A stretch of DNA of 40,605 bases from an uncultured Bacteroidales bacterium (GCA_903929315.1 CAIYUC010000055.1:1-40605), one strand, 5' to 3'. Shown: positions 25,788-35,446, counted from the first letter of the stretch. Translations and numbers: made by a program. Notes: generated from the sequence alone by a model not told the origin.

Positions 25788-26800
25788 TAACGAATGGGGT
25801 ATTTCTTAAAGATCTCCTCTGCCTTCATCAGGATATCCACGTACTGTGCTCTCATATAAACAAAGGGATCTTTTAACTGTTTCTTGGATAACTTTCCCCG
25901 GAAATCATCAATTATCTTATAATTCTTACTATCCATCCATTCTTCGATCTCTTTTATCATCTTTGAGATTTGCTCAGGGCCATTTTTGTATATAGTACTT
26001 ACTACCTGGACACAATCTGCTCCGGCTAGTAACATCTTGATAACATCTTTTCCGGTAAATATTCCTGTATTCGTACAGATAGATCCGCGAATTTCTTTAT
26101 AAAGTAACCCGGCAAATCGTAGGGGCAGTTTATTATCTTCTTCATTGCTGAGGTTATATGGGAAATGATGCTTTTCTGTATCAATATCAATGTCAGGCTG
26201 GAAAAGACGGTTGAACAGGACAAAACCATCCACCCCTTCGTAGTACATTACCTGGATCACATTCAGTACATTCGTGTAAAAAGGACTGAGTTTGACACTG
26301 ACAGGAATTTTAAGATTCGACTTAACGGTATTAACTACATCCAGTTGTTCATTGATGATTGTTTTTTCTTCTTTTTTAAAATCTCCCGGCACGGCATAAA
26401 AATTCAATTCGATTGCACTCACACCGGTCTGTTCAATTGCTTTGGCATATTCTATCCAGGTATCTTTAAATGTACAGTTCAAACTTGCAATGACCGGGAT
26501 ATTCACATTTTCAACAGTTCTCCTCAGATTCATCAGGTGTTCGGTCGGCCCGGCATGCTCGATATCCGGGAAAAGACTGATCATTTCAGCATGACGGTCA
26601 TTGTATTGATTCAACTCTTCCGAAAGCTGGAGCCGTTCCAATTCAATTTGCTCCTCAAATAATGTTTTATAAACAATCGCTGCGGCTCCTGATTCTTCAA
26701 TTTTTTTAATCACTCCGCGTTCTTTAACAAGATTGCTTGCACCGACGATGATGGGATTTTTCAACTTCAGTCCCATGTATTTTGTAGTTAGGTCTGCCAT
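25787..26800 (-). CDS. Dihydroorotate dehydrogenase-like flavoprotein
   Basis: 337-residue TIM barrel of the DHOD/PreA type. ADLTTKYMGLKLKNPIIVGASNL at the N terminus, ASLNCTFKDTWIEYAKAIEQTGVSAIELNFYAVP, PVSVKLSPF and the FMN-phosphate region CTNTGIFTGKDVIKMLLAGADCVQVVST are clear. Where class 1 DHODs have the catalytic Cys (or Ser) in an LN.SCPN motif, this protein reads LNFYAVPGD. It is therefore unlikely to be the pyrimidine enzyme, and its electron donor and substrate are unknown. ATG 26800. Same strand as nifJ and 69 bp after it, but with its own -7 box. Often annotated simply as DHOD-like. Confidence 0.82.
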   Translation of the reverse strand: MADLTTKYMGLKLKNPIIVGASNLVKERGVIKKIEESGAAAIVYKTLFEEQIELERLQLSEELNQYNDRHAEMISLFPDIEHAGPTEHLMNLRRTVENVNIPVIASLNCTFKDTWIEYAKAIEQTGVSAIELNFYAVPGDFKKEEKTIINEQLDVVNTVKSNLKIPVSVKLSPFYTNVLNVIQVMYYEGVDGFVLFNRLFQPDIDIDTEKHHFPYNLSNEEDNKLPLRFAGLLYKEIRGSICTNTGIFTGKDVIKMLLAGADCVQVVSTIYKNGPEQISKMIKEIEEWMDSKNYKIIDDFRGKLSKKQLKDPFVYMRAQYVDILMKAEEIFKKYPIR

Positions 26801-26841
26801 AGTGAGGAATTTTAGTGTTTAGCGATTCTATTAAATATGTG

Positions 26842-26849
26842 CAAAAATA
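26842..26849 (-). promoter_or_regulatory. -7 box of the DHOD-like gene
   Basis: Minus-strand TATTTTTG, 41 bp before the ATG, in the 69-bp gap after nifJ. No -33 box seen. Confidence 0.45.
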
Positions 26850-26869
26850 AACCATTTCTGCATTTGGAT

Positions 26870-29800
26870 CTACCGGGAAAAATCCATCTCTGCCATCCTC
26901 TTGTAATTCAACCATCTGTTCTTTGCATTCTCTGCAGCTGTCTTAAACAGTATTTCAGCTTCTGCAGGGAACATCTTTGCCAGTGAAGTGTACCGGATTT
27001 CACTGTCGAGAAATTCCTGGAACTTAGTCCAATCCGGTTCTTTTGAATCAAGGATGAATGGGTTTTTACCCTCTTTCATTTGAAGGGGGTTATACCGGTA
27101 TAATTGCCAGTAACCTGATTTGACGGCGCGGTCTTCTTCTTGCTGGGTTGTTCCCATTCCAAGCCGTATTCCATGATTAATACACGGGGAATAGGCTATG
27201 ATCATGGAAGGTCCCGGATAGGCCTCGGCTTCCTTAATGGCCCGGAAAAGCTGGCCGTTATTGGCGCCCATCGCGACCTGGGCAACATAAACATACCCAT
27301 AGGTCATCGCCATCGCACCCAGATCTTTTTTCCCGACTTTCTTCCCCGAAGCTGCGAACTTAGCTACTGCACCGGCAGGAGTTGCTTTTGATGACTGACC
27401 GCCGGTATTGGAATATACTTCAGTATCAAGAACAAGCACATTAATGTCTTCACCCGATGCAAGAACATGATCTAAACCGCCATATCCGATATCATATGCC
27501 CATCCGTCACCCCCTATCACCCATACAGATTTCTTTACAAGATATTGTTTGAGATCGAGCAGTTCCTTTGCCAAACCATCATGCTCCTTCTCCAATAATG
27601 GAAGAAGCTTTTCAGTGGCGGATTTCGACTTCTCTGCATCATCCTTGCCATCGATCCATTCTTTGAAAGCATCCAGCGTTACCAATGATAAATGATTTTC
27701 CTTTATTGCAACCTTCATTTTTTGAGCGATCCGCTTTCTTAAGACTGAAATACCCGTAACCATACCGAAACCATATTCTGCATTATCCTCGAAAAGTGAA
27801 TTTGCCCAAGCCGGTCCATGTCCTTTATTATTAACGGTATATGGAATAAATGGCGCTGTGCCACCATAGATGGAGGAACATCCGGTTGCATTAGCGATCA
27901 TCATCCTGTCACCGAATAATTGTGTAATGAGCTTGATATAGGAAGTTTCACCGCAACCTCCGCATGCTCCTGAAAACTCAAACAAGGGTTGCACAAATTG
28001 TGAGTTCTTGAAAGTTCTGGATGGCGGTGCAACATCAGGTTTATATGTTATATTTTTAATGACAAAATCCCAGTTCTTTGTTTCTCCCATTTGTAACCCT
28101 AGTGGACTCATTTCAAGGGCCTTAATTTTTGCAGGACAAACATCAAGACAATTTCCGCATCCGGTGCAGTCCAGGACACTTACCTGTAGCCTGAATTCAA
28201 GCCCGGTAAGCTCTTTACCCACAGCTTTAAGAGTAACCATATCCTCCGGCGAATTCTTCTTCTCTTCCTCATTTAAAAGGAATGGCCGGATGACAGCATG
28301 CGGGCAAACATATGCACACTGGTTGCATTGAGTACAGTTTTGCGGAAGCCACACCGGCACATTTACGGCAATACCTCTTTTTTCCAGGGCGCTGGTGCCT
28401 GCCGGAAAAGTCCCGTCTTCTCTTCCAAGAAATGCACTTACAGGAATATCGTCTCCTTTCATTTGGCTTACCGGGTCAAAGATCTTTTTAACAAAATCAG
28501 ATTTCCCGGGATCGTCTGATTCCGGTTTTAATGCAATATTAGCCCATTCTGCAGGGACATCAATTTTTTCTACCTCCCCTCCCATGTCAATAGCCTTATA
28601 ATTCATATTGACAATATCTTCTCCTTTACGGCCATATGTCTTATAAATTGCTTTTTTCATTTGATCAAGAGCCATTTCAGGGGGGATCACTTCTGCCACT
28701 TTGAAGAAAGCGGCTTGCATGATACTGTTCGTCCGGTTACCTAAACCAATTTGATCTGCAATCTTTGTTGCATCAATAATGTAAAACCTGATTTTATGTT
28801 CGGCAAGATATTTCTTTATGTGATCCGGGAGTCTTCTTTTTGTTTCCTCGGCGTCCCAGATGCTGTTTAACAAGAAGGTGCCGCCCTCTTTAAGTCCTTT
28901 CAGCATGTCATATTTCTCGAGGTAAGCGGGTACATGACAGGCAACAAAATCAGGGGTATTGACAAGATATGGTGCACGGATCTGTTGATCCCCAAACCGG
29001 AGGTGAGAAACCGTTATACCGCCGGATTTTTTGGAATCATATGCAAAATATGCCTGTGCATACTTGTCAGTGGATTCTCCGATGATCTTAATAGAGTTTT
29101 TGTTAGCACCAACAGTTCCGTCAGATCCGATTCCATAAAACTTAGCGGAGAATGTTCCCTTACGGTCAATGCTGATCTCAGGCAAGACTGGTAGGGAATG
29201 AAAAGTGACATCGTCAACAATACCTACAGTGAAATGATCTTTGGGATCATTCAACTTTAAATTGTTGAAAACAGAGATGATATGTGCCGGTGTAGTATCT
29301 TTTGAGCTTAACCCGTAACGTCCTGCAAGGATCATCGGCCGGTTCTGCCGGTCATAAAATATATCCCGGACATCCAGGTAGAGCGGATCTCCATTGGCGC
29401 CAGGTTCTTTCGTTCTGTCAAGCACAACAATCCTTTTGACACTTTCCGGATAAACATTGAAAAAATATTTCGCAGAAAAAGGACGATATAAATGAACTGA
29501 GATCAGGCCTATTTTTTCACCCTTTTCTCTCAGGTAATCAATTACCTCTTTGGTTGTATCAGTAATGGAACCCATGGCAATAATGATATTTTCCGCATCC
29601 GGAGCACCATAATAGGTGAAAGGATGATATTCTCGTCCGGTAATTTTAGTGATTTCCTGCATGTATTGGTCGACCACATCGGCAATTGGTTCGTAAAACC
29701 GGTTGACCGCCTCCTTGGCCTGAAAGAAAATATCAGGATTCTGGGCAGTACCTCTTGTAACCGGATGTTCAGGATTTAATGCCCTGTCACGGAATTCCTG

Positions 29801-30406
29801 TAATGCTTTATAATCGATAAGCTTCGCCATGTCTTTATTTTCCAGGCATTCAATTTTCTGGACCTCATGTGAGGAACGGAATCCATCAAAGAAATGCAGG
29901 AATGGGATCCTTAATTTGATCGCACTGAGATGGGCGACACCGGCTAAATCCATGATCTCCTGGATACTTCCGGTAGCCAGCATCGCAAACCCTGTTTGGC
30001 GGGTTGCATAAACATCGGAATGATCACCAAAAATAGATAATGCATGCGCGGCAACTGTACGGGCGCTGACATGAAAAACTCCCGGTAGCAATTCCCCGGC
30101 AATTTTATACATGTTAGGGATCATCAGCAATAACCCTTGCGAAGCCGTGAAAGTAGTAGTTAAAACACCTGACTGGAGTGAACCATGGACAGCGCCGGCA
30201 GCCCCTGCCTCTGATTGCATCTCCACAAGCTTTACCTCATCACCGAAAATATTTTTTCTGCCATGTGCAGACCATTCATCAACATTCTCTGCCATATTGG
30301 AGGAAGGTGTGATAGGGTAGATAGCAGCAACTTCACTAAACATGTATGCCATGTGAGATGCAGCCTGGTTTCCATCACACGTAATAAAATTCTTATTTAT
30401 CTTCAT
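26870..30406 (-). CDS. nifJ: Pyruvate:ferredoxin (flavodoxin) oxidoreductase
   Basis: Oxidatively decarboxylates pyruvate to acetyl-CoA and CO2, passing electrons to ferredoxin; central to anaerobic metabolism. 1178 residues, the fused single-chain form. The N terminus has the pyruvate-binding YPITPSS; the middle has a 2[4Fe-4S] ferredoxin insert with NCTQCNQCAYVCPH (near 692) and CTGCGNCLDVCPAK (near 747). The TPP domain has ACGGCGETSY (near 817) and GGDGWAYDIGYGGLDHVLASG with LDTEVYSNTGGQ (near 968-1000). ATG 30406; promoter at 30462-30491. Co-directional with the DHOD-like gene, perhaps a partner in electron flow, though that is inference. Confidence 0.97.
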   Translation of the reverse strand: MKINKNFITCDGNQAASHMAYMFSEVAAIYPITPSSNMAENVDEWSAHGRKNIFGDEVKLVEMQSEAGAAGAVHGSLQSGVLTTTFTASQGLLLMIPNMYKIAGELLPGVFHVSARTVAAHALSIFGDHSDVYATRQTGFAMLATGSIQEIMDLAGVAHLSAIKLRIPFLHFFDGFRSSHEVQKIECLENKDMAKLIDYKALQEFRDRALNPEHPVTRGTAQNPDIFFQAKEAVNRFYEPIADVVDQYMQEITKITGREYHPFTYYGAPDAENIIIAMGSITDTTKEVIDYLREKGEKIGLISVHLYRPFSAKYFFNVYPESVKRIVVLDRTKEPGANGDPLYLDVRDIFYDRQNRPMILAGRYGLSSKDTTPAHIISVFNNLKLNDPKDHFTVGIVDDVTFHSLPVLPEISIDRKGTFSAKFYGIGSDGTVGANKNSIKIIGESTDKYAQAYFAYDSKKSGGITVSHLRFGDQQIRAPYLVNTPDFVACHVPAYLEKYDMLKGLKEGGTFLLNSIWDAEETKRRLPDHIKKYLAEHKIRFYIIDATKIADQIGLGNRTNSIMQAAFFKVAEVIPPEMALDQMKKAIYKTYGRKGEDIVNMNYKAIDMGGEVEKIDVPAEWANIALKPESDDPGKSDFVKKIFDPVSQMKGDDIPVSAFLGREDGTFPAGTSALEKRGIAVNVPVWLPQNCTQCNQCAYVCPHAVIRPFLLNEEEKKNSPEDMVTLKAVGKELTGLEFRLQVSVLDCTGCGNCLDVCPAKIKALEMSPLGLQMGETKNWDFVIKNITYKPDVAPPSRTFKNSQFVQPLFEFSGACGGCGETSYIKLITQLFGDRMMIANATGCSSIYGGTAPFIPYTVNNKGHGPAWANSLFEDNAEYGFGMVTGISVLRKRIAQKMKVAIKENHLSLVTLDAFKEWIDGKDDAEKSKSATEKLLPLLEKEHDGLAKELLDLKQYLVKKSVWVIGGDGWAYDIGYGGLDHVLASGEDINVLVLDTEVYSNTGGQSSKATPAGAVAKFAASGKKVGKKDLGAMAMTYGYVYVAQVAMGANNGQLFRAIKEAEAYPGPSMIIAYSPCINHGIRLGMGTTQQEEDRAVKSGYWQLYRYNPLQMKEGKNPFILDSKEPDWTKFQEFLDSEIRYTSLAKMFPAEAEILFKTAAENAKNRWLNYKRMAEMDFSR

Positions 30407-30461
30407 AATACATTAATTATTAAGTATATATGATCAATGTTGTGAATTCGTTAACAAGTCG

Positions 30462-30491
30462 CAAAGGTATGATTTCTTTTTGTCACCCAAA
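30462..30491 (-). promoter_or_regulatory. Promoter of nifJ
   Basis: Minus strand TTTG (30488-30491), 18 bp, TACCTTTG (30462-30469), 56 bp before the ATG. Confidence 0.6.
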
Positions 30492-30571
30492 AAATTTTCG
30501 GGGATTAATTTTCAGATATTTCAGGTAACGGACCATTCGCAGGTGATCCGTTAAATATCCGCGCTATTTCT

Positions 30572-30579
30572 TAATTTTG
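30572..30579 (+). promoter_or_regulatory. -7 box of mutS2
   Basis: TAATTTTG, 14 bp before ATG 30594, implying a very short leader. No -33 box is clear. Confidence 0.5.
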
Positions 30580-30593
30580 CAGAAAATTCAGCC

Positions 30594-32852
30594 ATGGTAT
30601 ATCCCTCAAATTTTGAGCAGAAGTTAGGCTTTGATATCATACGTCAGTTAATAAAAGAGCATTGTCTGAGTTCATTAGGACAGCAATACGTCAATGAGAT
30701 CTGTTTTTCAGAAGATCGTGAGGAAATTGTAAAACTTCTCACATATACTGAGGAATTCCGGAAAGTCTTGTTATTCGATGAAGGTTTCCCTTCACAGGAT
30801 TATTACGATATGACTTCTGATCTGTTGCATATCCGTATTGAAGGTACATACATGGAGCATGAACAATTATCAACACTTAAGCTCTCACTCTTTTCAATTA
30901 TCCAAATTTTAACATTTTTCAATACGCGTCCTGAAGCAAAATATCCTGAACTTCATTTATTAGCGCGAGAAATTTCAATTGAAAGCTCCATTCTAAAAAA
31001 AATTGAAAAAATTATTGATGAAAAATCGAACATTCGTGATGATGCTTCACCGGCATTGAAAAAAATCAGGAAAGACCGTAGTGCAAAACAGGCTATTGTT
31101 GAAAAGAAGATCAAACTAAGCCTTAAGGCTGCCAGCAAGGCGGGTTGGACACCGGAAGATGCCGGAATTACCGTTCGTGATGGCAGGTTAGTGATCCCTT
31201 TATTAGCTAAATATAAACGGCAATTAAGCGGTTTTGTCCACGATGAATCCTCAACCGGACAAACAGTCTATCTGGAACCTACCGATGTATTGGAAACAAA
31301 TAATGAAATCAGGGAGCTTGAATATGCTGAAAGACGTGAGGTCATCCGTATCCTGATCAAATTCGCGGATTTTCTGAGACCCTATATCGATGACCTTCTA
31401 CAGGCCTATCATTTCCTTGGATTTATTGATTTTATCAGAGCCAAAGCTCTTTTTGCCATTAGTATCAATGCAACTTATCCTGGAAAAGTAGAAAATTTCC
31501 CGGTAATTACCTGGAATGAAGCAGTTCATCCCCTTCTATATCTTTCGCATACCGGTCAGAACAAGTTGGTTGTTCCGATGACCCTGTCGTTAAATTCTTC
31601 AGAACGTATTCTGGTTGTTTCAGGACCCAATGCAGGAGGTAAGTCCGTTTGTTTAAAAACAGTAGGCTTATTACAATACATGCTTCAATGCGGTCTTTTA
31701 CCTTCAGCGAAGGAAAATTCCGGGTTCGGAGTTTTCAAAAAAATCTTTGTCGATATCGGGGATGAACAATCTCTTGAAAATGATCTGAGCACTTATACTT
31801 CGAAATTACTTAACATCAAGTACTTTCTTGAGAACCTTGACGAAAATTCACTTTTCCTTATCGATGAGTTCGGGACAGGAACTGATCCGGGGCTGGGCGG
31901 AGCTATTGCAGAAGCCAGTCTTGAAAAGTTTAATGAACAAAACTCTTTCGGGGTTGTTACAACGCATTATTCCAATTTGAAGCTGCTCGCTGGTAAATTA
32001 AATGGTGTTATAAATGGAGCAATGCTTTTTGATTCAGGGAAAATGAAGCCTCTCTACCAATTGAAAACAGGAAAACCGGGTAGTTCATTTGCTTTTGAAA
32101 TAGCCAATCAGATCGGTTTCCCAAAAGATGTCCTTAAGAACGCAGCGCTCGTTACAGGGAAAAAACAATTGGATTTTGAAAAAGAACTCCAGGATATTGA
32201 AGTCGAAAAAAATGAGATCGCAAAAAAAGCGGTGGAAATAAAAGTTGCAGACGAATTTCTCGATGAATTGATAAAAAAATATCAGAAGCTGACTGAAGAA
32301 TTAGAAAAGTCTAAATATGAAATCCTCCTGAAAGCAAGGGAAGATGCACTTCATCTTTTAAGGGACTCAAATAAGGTAATCGAAAAAACAATCAAAGAGA
32401 TCAAAGAAAGCCAGGCTGACAAAGAAATTACGAAAAAAGGGAGGGCAGAAGTAGATAAACTGAAAGAGAACCTCAGGGTAATTCCGGATGCTCCCGGTCT
32501 TCAAACACCCGAACCCCGAAAACAGAAACCCCTGACCACCATAATTCCAACTCAGCAACCTCAACCATACCAAGGTTATATTGATGACTTTCAACGTAAG
32601 TTGGTTTCTTTCCAGGTAACCATCGATCTCCGGGGTAAAAGAGCGGATGAAGCATTATCCTTATTACAACGATACATTGATGATGCAACACTCCTGAGCA
32701 TTCCGGAAGTCAGGATACTTCATGGGAAGGGAAATGGTATCCTGCGCCAGATTACAAGAGAATACCTGGGTTCCGTAAAAGAGGTAAAAAAATACATTGA
32801 TGAAGTTCCTGAACATGGCGGCTCCGGCATCACTGTTATATCTTTTAAGTAA
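30594..32852 (+). CDS. mutS2: MutS2 family protein (MutS-like ATPase with Smr nuclease domain)
   Basis: 752 residues. No mismatch-recognition domain. Core and clamp regions are followed by an ATPase with Walker A GPNAGGKS (about 343-350) and Walker B LFLIDEFGTGTDP (about 420). A long coiled-coil region (about 520-620) follows, and the Smr domain with DLRGKRADEAL and LHGKGNGIL (about 675-752). Known members act in recombination suppression or ribosome rescue, not mismatch repair. A Pro/Gln-rich linker at about 638-665 (TPEPRKQKP...TQQPQPYQ) contains degenerate heptamers such as ACCCGAA, CCCCGAA. Divergent from nifJ, followed by a heptamer array. Confidence 0.94.
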   Translation: MVYPSNFEQKLGFDIIRQLIKEHCLSSLGQQYVNEICFSEDREEIVKLLTYTEEFRKVLLFDEGFPSQDYYDMTSDLLHIRIEGTYMEHEQLSTLKLSLFSIIQILTFFNTRPEAKYPELHLLAREISIESSILKKIEKIIDEKSNIRDDASPALKKIRKDRSAKQAIVEKKIKLSLKAASKAGWTPEDAGITVRDGRLVIPLLAKYKRQLSGFVHDESSTGQTVYLEPTDVLETNNEIRELEYAERREVIRILIKFADFLRPYIDDLLQAYHFLGFIDFIRAKALFAISINATYPGKVENFPVITWNEAVHPLLYLSHTGQNKLVVPMTLSLNSSERILVVSGPNAGGKSVCLKTVGLLQYMLQCGLLPSAKENSGFGVFKKIFVDIGDEQSLENDLSTYTSKLLNIKYFLENLDENSLFLIDEFGTGTDPGLGGAIAEASLEKFNEQNSFGVVTTHYSNLKLLAGKLNGVINGAMLFDSGKMKPLYQLKTGKPGSSFAFEIANQIGFPKDVLKNAALVTGKKQLDFEKELQDIEVEKNEIAKKAVEIKVADEFLDELIKKYQKLTEELEKSKYEILLKAREDALHLLRDSNKVIEKTIKEIKESQADKEITKKGRAEVDKLKENLRVIPDAPGLQTPEPRKQKPLTTIIPTQQPQPYQGYIDDFQRKLVSFQVTIDLRGKRADEALSLLQRYIDDATLLSIPEVRILHGKGNGILRQITREYLGSVKEVKKYIDEVPEHGGSGITVISFK

Positions 32853-32867
32853 ATTCCTTTTAATCCT

Positions 32868-32895
32868 AGTCACCAGTCACCAGTCACCAGTCACC
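32868..32895. repeat. 4 x AGTCACC tandem array
   Basis: Four perfect 7-bp units between mutS2 and the carboxyltransferase gene, 9 bp upstream of its -33 box. Confidence 0.9.
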
Positions 32896-32903
32896 AGCTT
32901 ACA

Positions 32904-32935
32904 TTTGTTATTTAGATATTTCAGTTGTACCTTTG
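32904..32935 (+). promoter_or_regulatory. Promoter of the carboxyltransferase gene
   Basis: TTTG (32904-32907), 20 bp, TACCTTTG (32928-32935): the best consensus match in the window. ATG at 32960. Confidence 0.75.
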
Positions 32936-32959
32936 CACACTTTTGCAAAATCATAAACT

Positions 32960-34507
32960 ATGAGTTTACGACAAAAAACGAATGAACTAAAAAGGAGGAT
33001 GCAGGAAGCTTTCAAAGGAGGTGGTGAGCAGGCGACAGAAAAGCAGAAAGCATCGGGAAAAATGACGGCCAGGGAAAGAATTCTTGCCCTGCTGGATCCT
33101 AATTCATTTCATGAATATGATCTTTTTGTCAAGCATGCAGGGGTTGACTTTGAGATGGATAAAAAATACCTCCCGGGAGATGGTGTGATAACCGGTACCG
33201 GATCCATCAATAGTTGGCCGGTCTGCATTTTTGCCCAGGACTTTACAGTAGCCGGCGGATCATTGGGTTATATGCATGCAAAAAAAATAACCAAGATCAT
33301 GGATCACGCTATGAAGATGAAAATTCCTTTGATCGGGATCAATGATTCCGGAGGCGCCCGGATCCAGGAAGGAGTCAATTCCCTGGCAGGGTACGGTGAA
33401 ATTTTTTATCGTAATACCATGGCCTCCGGTGTCATCCCCCAGATATCCGTGATCCTTGGCCCCTGTGCCGGTGGTGCAGTCTATTCTCCGGCTCTCACAG
33501 ACTTTGTTTTTGTCGTTGACAAGATATCCAAAATGTTTATCACAGGACCTGAAGTCATTAAGACTGTCCTGGGCGAAGAAATTTCCATGGAGGATCTGGG
33601 CGGTGCACGGGTTCATGCGGAGATCACCGGTAATGCACATTTCTTTGCTGAAAGTGAAGCGGAGTGTTTCGAACAGATTAAAAAGCTGTTCAGTTTTATT
33701 CCATGGAATAATGAGAAAAAAGCTGAAACATACCCAAAAAAAGCGCCCAGATCAAGAACTTACAAGATCGACCAGGTATTCCCGACAAACCATATGGAAT
33801 CCTATGATGTCAGGAACATTATAAAAGCCATTGTTGATGATTCTGAATTCTTCGAAGTACATGAATTGTGGGCACAGAACATTATTGTCGGATTTGCAAG
33901 GCTTGATGGACAGACAGCTGGTTTTGTGGCGAATCAACCTATGGTGCTGGCAGGGGTTTTGGATGTCGATTCGTCAGATAAAGCAGCACGTTTCATACGG
34001 TTCTGCGATGCTTTCAATATTCCCCTTGTGACTTTGGTTGATTTACCGGGTTATTTACCGGGCGTCGATCAGGAACATGCAGGCGTCATCCGCCATGGAG
34101 CAAAGATCCTTTATGCCTATTCAGAAGCCACTGTTCCAAAACTTACTGTTATCCTCCGGAAAGCATATGGCGGCGGATATATAGCAATGTGTTCGCACCA
34201 CCTTCGCGCCGATTTCGTCTTCGCATGGCCCACTGCTGAAATCGCAGTTATGGGACCCGAAGGAGCCGCCAATATTATTTTCCGTAATGAGATCAAAGCA
34301 TCAGACAATCCTGAAGAAACCAGGAAAAAACTGATCATTGACTACCGGCAGAAATTTGCCAATCCTTATGTGGCGGCTGCCTTTGGATATGTCGATGCCG
34401 TTATCGAACCCAATGAAACCCGTAATTTCCTTATCCATTCACTGAATATTGCTGAACACAAACGCGAGGCATCGCCAGCCAAAAAACATGGTATACCTCC
34501 ATTTTAA
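32960..34507 (+). CDS. Acyl-CoA carboxylase / methylmalonyl-CoA decarboxylase carboxyltransferase subunit
   Basis: 515-residue biotin-dependent carboxyltransferase (PccB/MmdA family), transferring carboxyl between biotin and propionyl- or methylmalonyl-CoA. Two crotonase-like halves. The oxyanion-hole signatures are DSGGARIQEGVNSLAGYGEIF (about 133-153) and RKAYGGGYIAMCS (about 401-413), and DLPGYLPGVDQEHAGVIRHGAKILYAYSEATVPK is typical of propionyl/methylmalonyl-CoA enzymes. The C terminus ends HGIPPF, as in this group. A biotin carrier follows, but no biotin carboxylase, which fits either a decarboxylase complex or a carboxylase encoded elsewhere. Confidence 0.93.
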   Translation: MSLRQKTNELKRRMQEAFKGGGEQATEKQKASGKMTARERILALLDPNSFHEYDLFVKHAGVDFEMDKKYLPGDGVITGTGSINSWPVCIFAQDFTVAGGSLGYMHAKKITKIMDHAMKMKIPLIGINDSGGARIQEGVNSLAGYGEIFYRNTMASGVIPQISVILGPCAGGAVYSPALTDFVFVVDKISKMFITGPEVIKTVLGEEISMEDLGGARVHAEITGNAHFFAESEAECFEQIKKLFSFIPWNNEKKAETYPKKAPRSRTYKIDQVFPTNHMESYDVRNIIKAIVDDSEFFEVHELWAQNIIVGFARLDGQTAGFVANQPMVLAGVLDVDSSDKAARFIRFCDAFNIPLVTLVDLPGYLPGVDQEHAGVIRHGAKILYAYSEATVPKLTVILRKAYGGGYIAMCSHHLRADFVFAWPTAEIAVMGPEGAANIIFRNEIKASDNPEETRKKLIIDYRQKFANPYVAAAFGYVDAVIEPNETRNFLIHSLNIAEHKREASPAKKHGIPPF

Positions 34508-34633
34508 ATTACGAATCCCAAATTACGAATTACGAATTATGAAAAAAATCAGATACTTGATACTGGATTCTGGTTGTGTGAGTGTGGGTGTTCAGGCTTG
34601 AATTTCCAGTATCCAGTATCCAGTGTCCAGTAT
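34508..34633. repeat. Two heptamer arrays (ATTACGA, CCAGTAT) and a hairpin
   Basis: 34508-34542: ATTACGA, ATCCCAA, ATTACGA, ATTACGA, ATTATGA. 34606-34633: CCAGTAT, CCAGTAT, CCAGTGT, CCAGTAT. 34552-34573 is an inverted near-copy of the second array, so a ~22-bp imperfect hairpin can form. A 16-base GTGTGAG word at 34576-34591 matches 16640-16655. These fill the gap between the carboxyltransferase and the biotin carrier. Confidence 0.85.
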
Positions 34634-34658
34634 CATCCTGAATAATAAAATTTTAGAA

Positions 34659-34977
34659 ATGGAAGAAAAACCCGAGTACCACGTCTTTAACTTTGAAGAA
34701 GTTGAATACAATACGCTCTATACAAAAAAATTCCAGAACAGGAAACCTTACACAATACCTGACCAGAAAAACGTTATTGCTTTTCTTCCCGGCCAGATCC
34801 TCAAGATATTCATCAAAGAAAAAAAACGGGTAAAAAAAGGGGATCCCCTTCTGATCCTTCAGGCAATGAAAATGAATAATGTCCTGGTTTCTCCCTTGAA
34901 TGGCGTGATAAAAAAAAGTGTATGTTAAAGCAGGGGAAACCGTTTCAAAATCTCAACTTCTTGTTGAACTTAAATAG
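34659..34977 (+). CDS. Biotin carboxyl carrier protein, frame broken at an A8 run
   Basis: Biotinyl domain that shuttles CO2 for the carboxyltransferase upstream. From ATG 34659, MEEKPEYHVFNFEEVEYN leads to FLPGQILKIFIKEKKRVKKGDPLLILQAMKMNN, with the biotin-attachment Lys in AMKM. The frame then reads KKSVC and stops at 34928. Removing one A from the run AAAAAAAA (34910-34917) restores VYVKAGETVSKSQLLVELK, the expected last strand, ending at TAG 34975-34977. So there is an assembly indel, a real mutation, or slippage on the A-run. A GTG at 34623 lies within the heptamer array and is an unlikely start. Confidence 0.8.
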
Positions 34978-35041
34978 ATCCCATAAAACGGATATACCTT
35001 CACAGGGTTTTCCGGATAATGGTTATTCTGTTATAAATTGT

Positions 35042-35049
35042 TAACTTTG
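35042..35049 (+). promoter_or_regulatory. -7 box of rpsT
   Basis: TAACTTTG, giving a leader of about 120 nt before ATG 35174. No fitting -33 box. The long leader could hold an autoregulatory site, but none was identified. Confidence 0.5.
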
Positions 35050-35173
35050 CAGACTTTTTATAAGAGACTTACTTCTTCAAGTAAATACTATAGAAGAGAA
35101 AACATTTGGAATCTGATAAACAAAATATAAATTGATTAATAGATCATAAACAAACTTAATTAATCCTACAAAA

Positions 35174-35446
35174 ATGGCAAATCATAAATCCTCTGAAAAA
35201 CGTATCCGTTCTACTAAATCCAGGCAAATTCTTAATAAATTCCAGGGAAAAACAGTACGAAATGCAATCAAAAAAGCAAGAGCTGTAACTGAACAGGAAG
35301 AGTTAACCAAAAAACTCCCCGGCATCGTATCAATGGTTGATAAATTAGCCAAGAAAAACGTAATTCACAAAAATAAAGCTGCAAACATAAAATCCAAGCT
35401 GATGAAAAAAGCCTCTGCTGTAAAAGCAAAAGAAAAAACAGAATAG
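35174..35446 (+). CDS. rpsT: 30S ribosomal protein S20
   Basis: 90 residues, highly basic. [22 protein letters not shown] at the N terminus and the helical Lys/Ala-rich remainder with [23 protein letters not shown] are typical of S20, which binds 16S rRNA in the small subunit. Monocistronic, with its own -7 box and terminator. Confidence 0.96.
   Translation: MANHKSSEKRIRSTKSRQILNKFQGKTVRNAIKKARAVTEQEELTKKLPGIVSMVDKLAKKNVIHKNKAANIKSKLMKKASAVKAKEKTE

Noticed and set aside
26165-26662. 165-codon plus-strand frame opposite the DHOD-like gene
   Set aside because: Antisense shadow of a clear flavoprotein gene.
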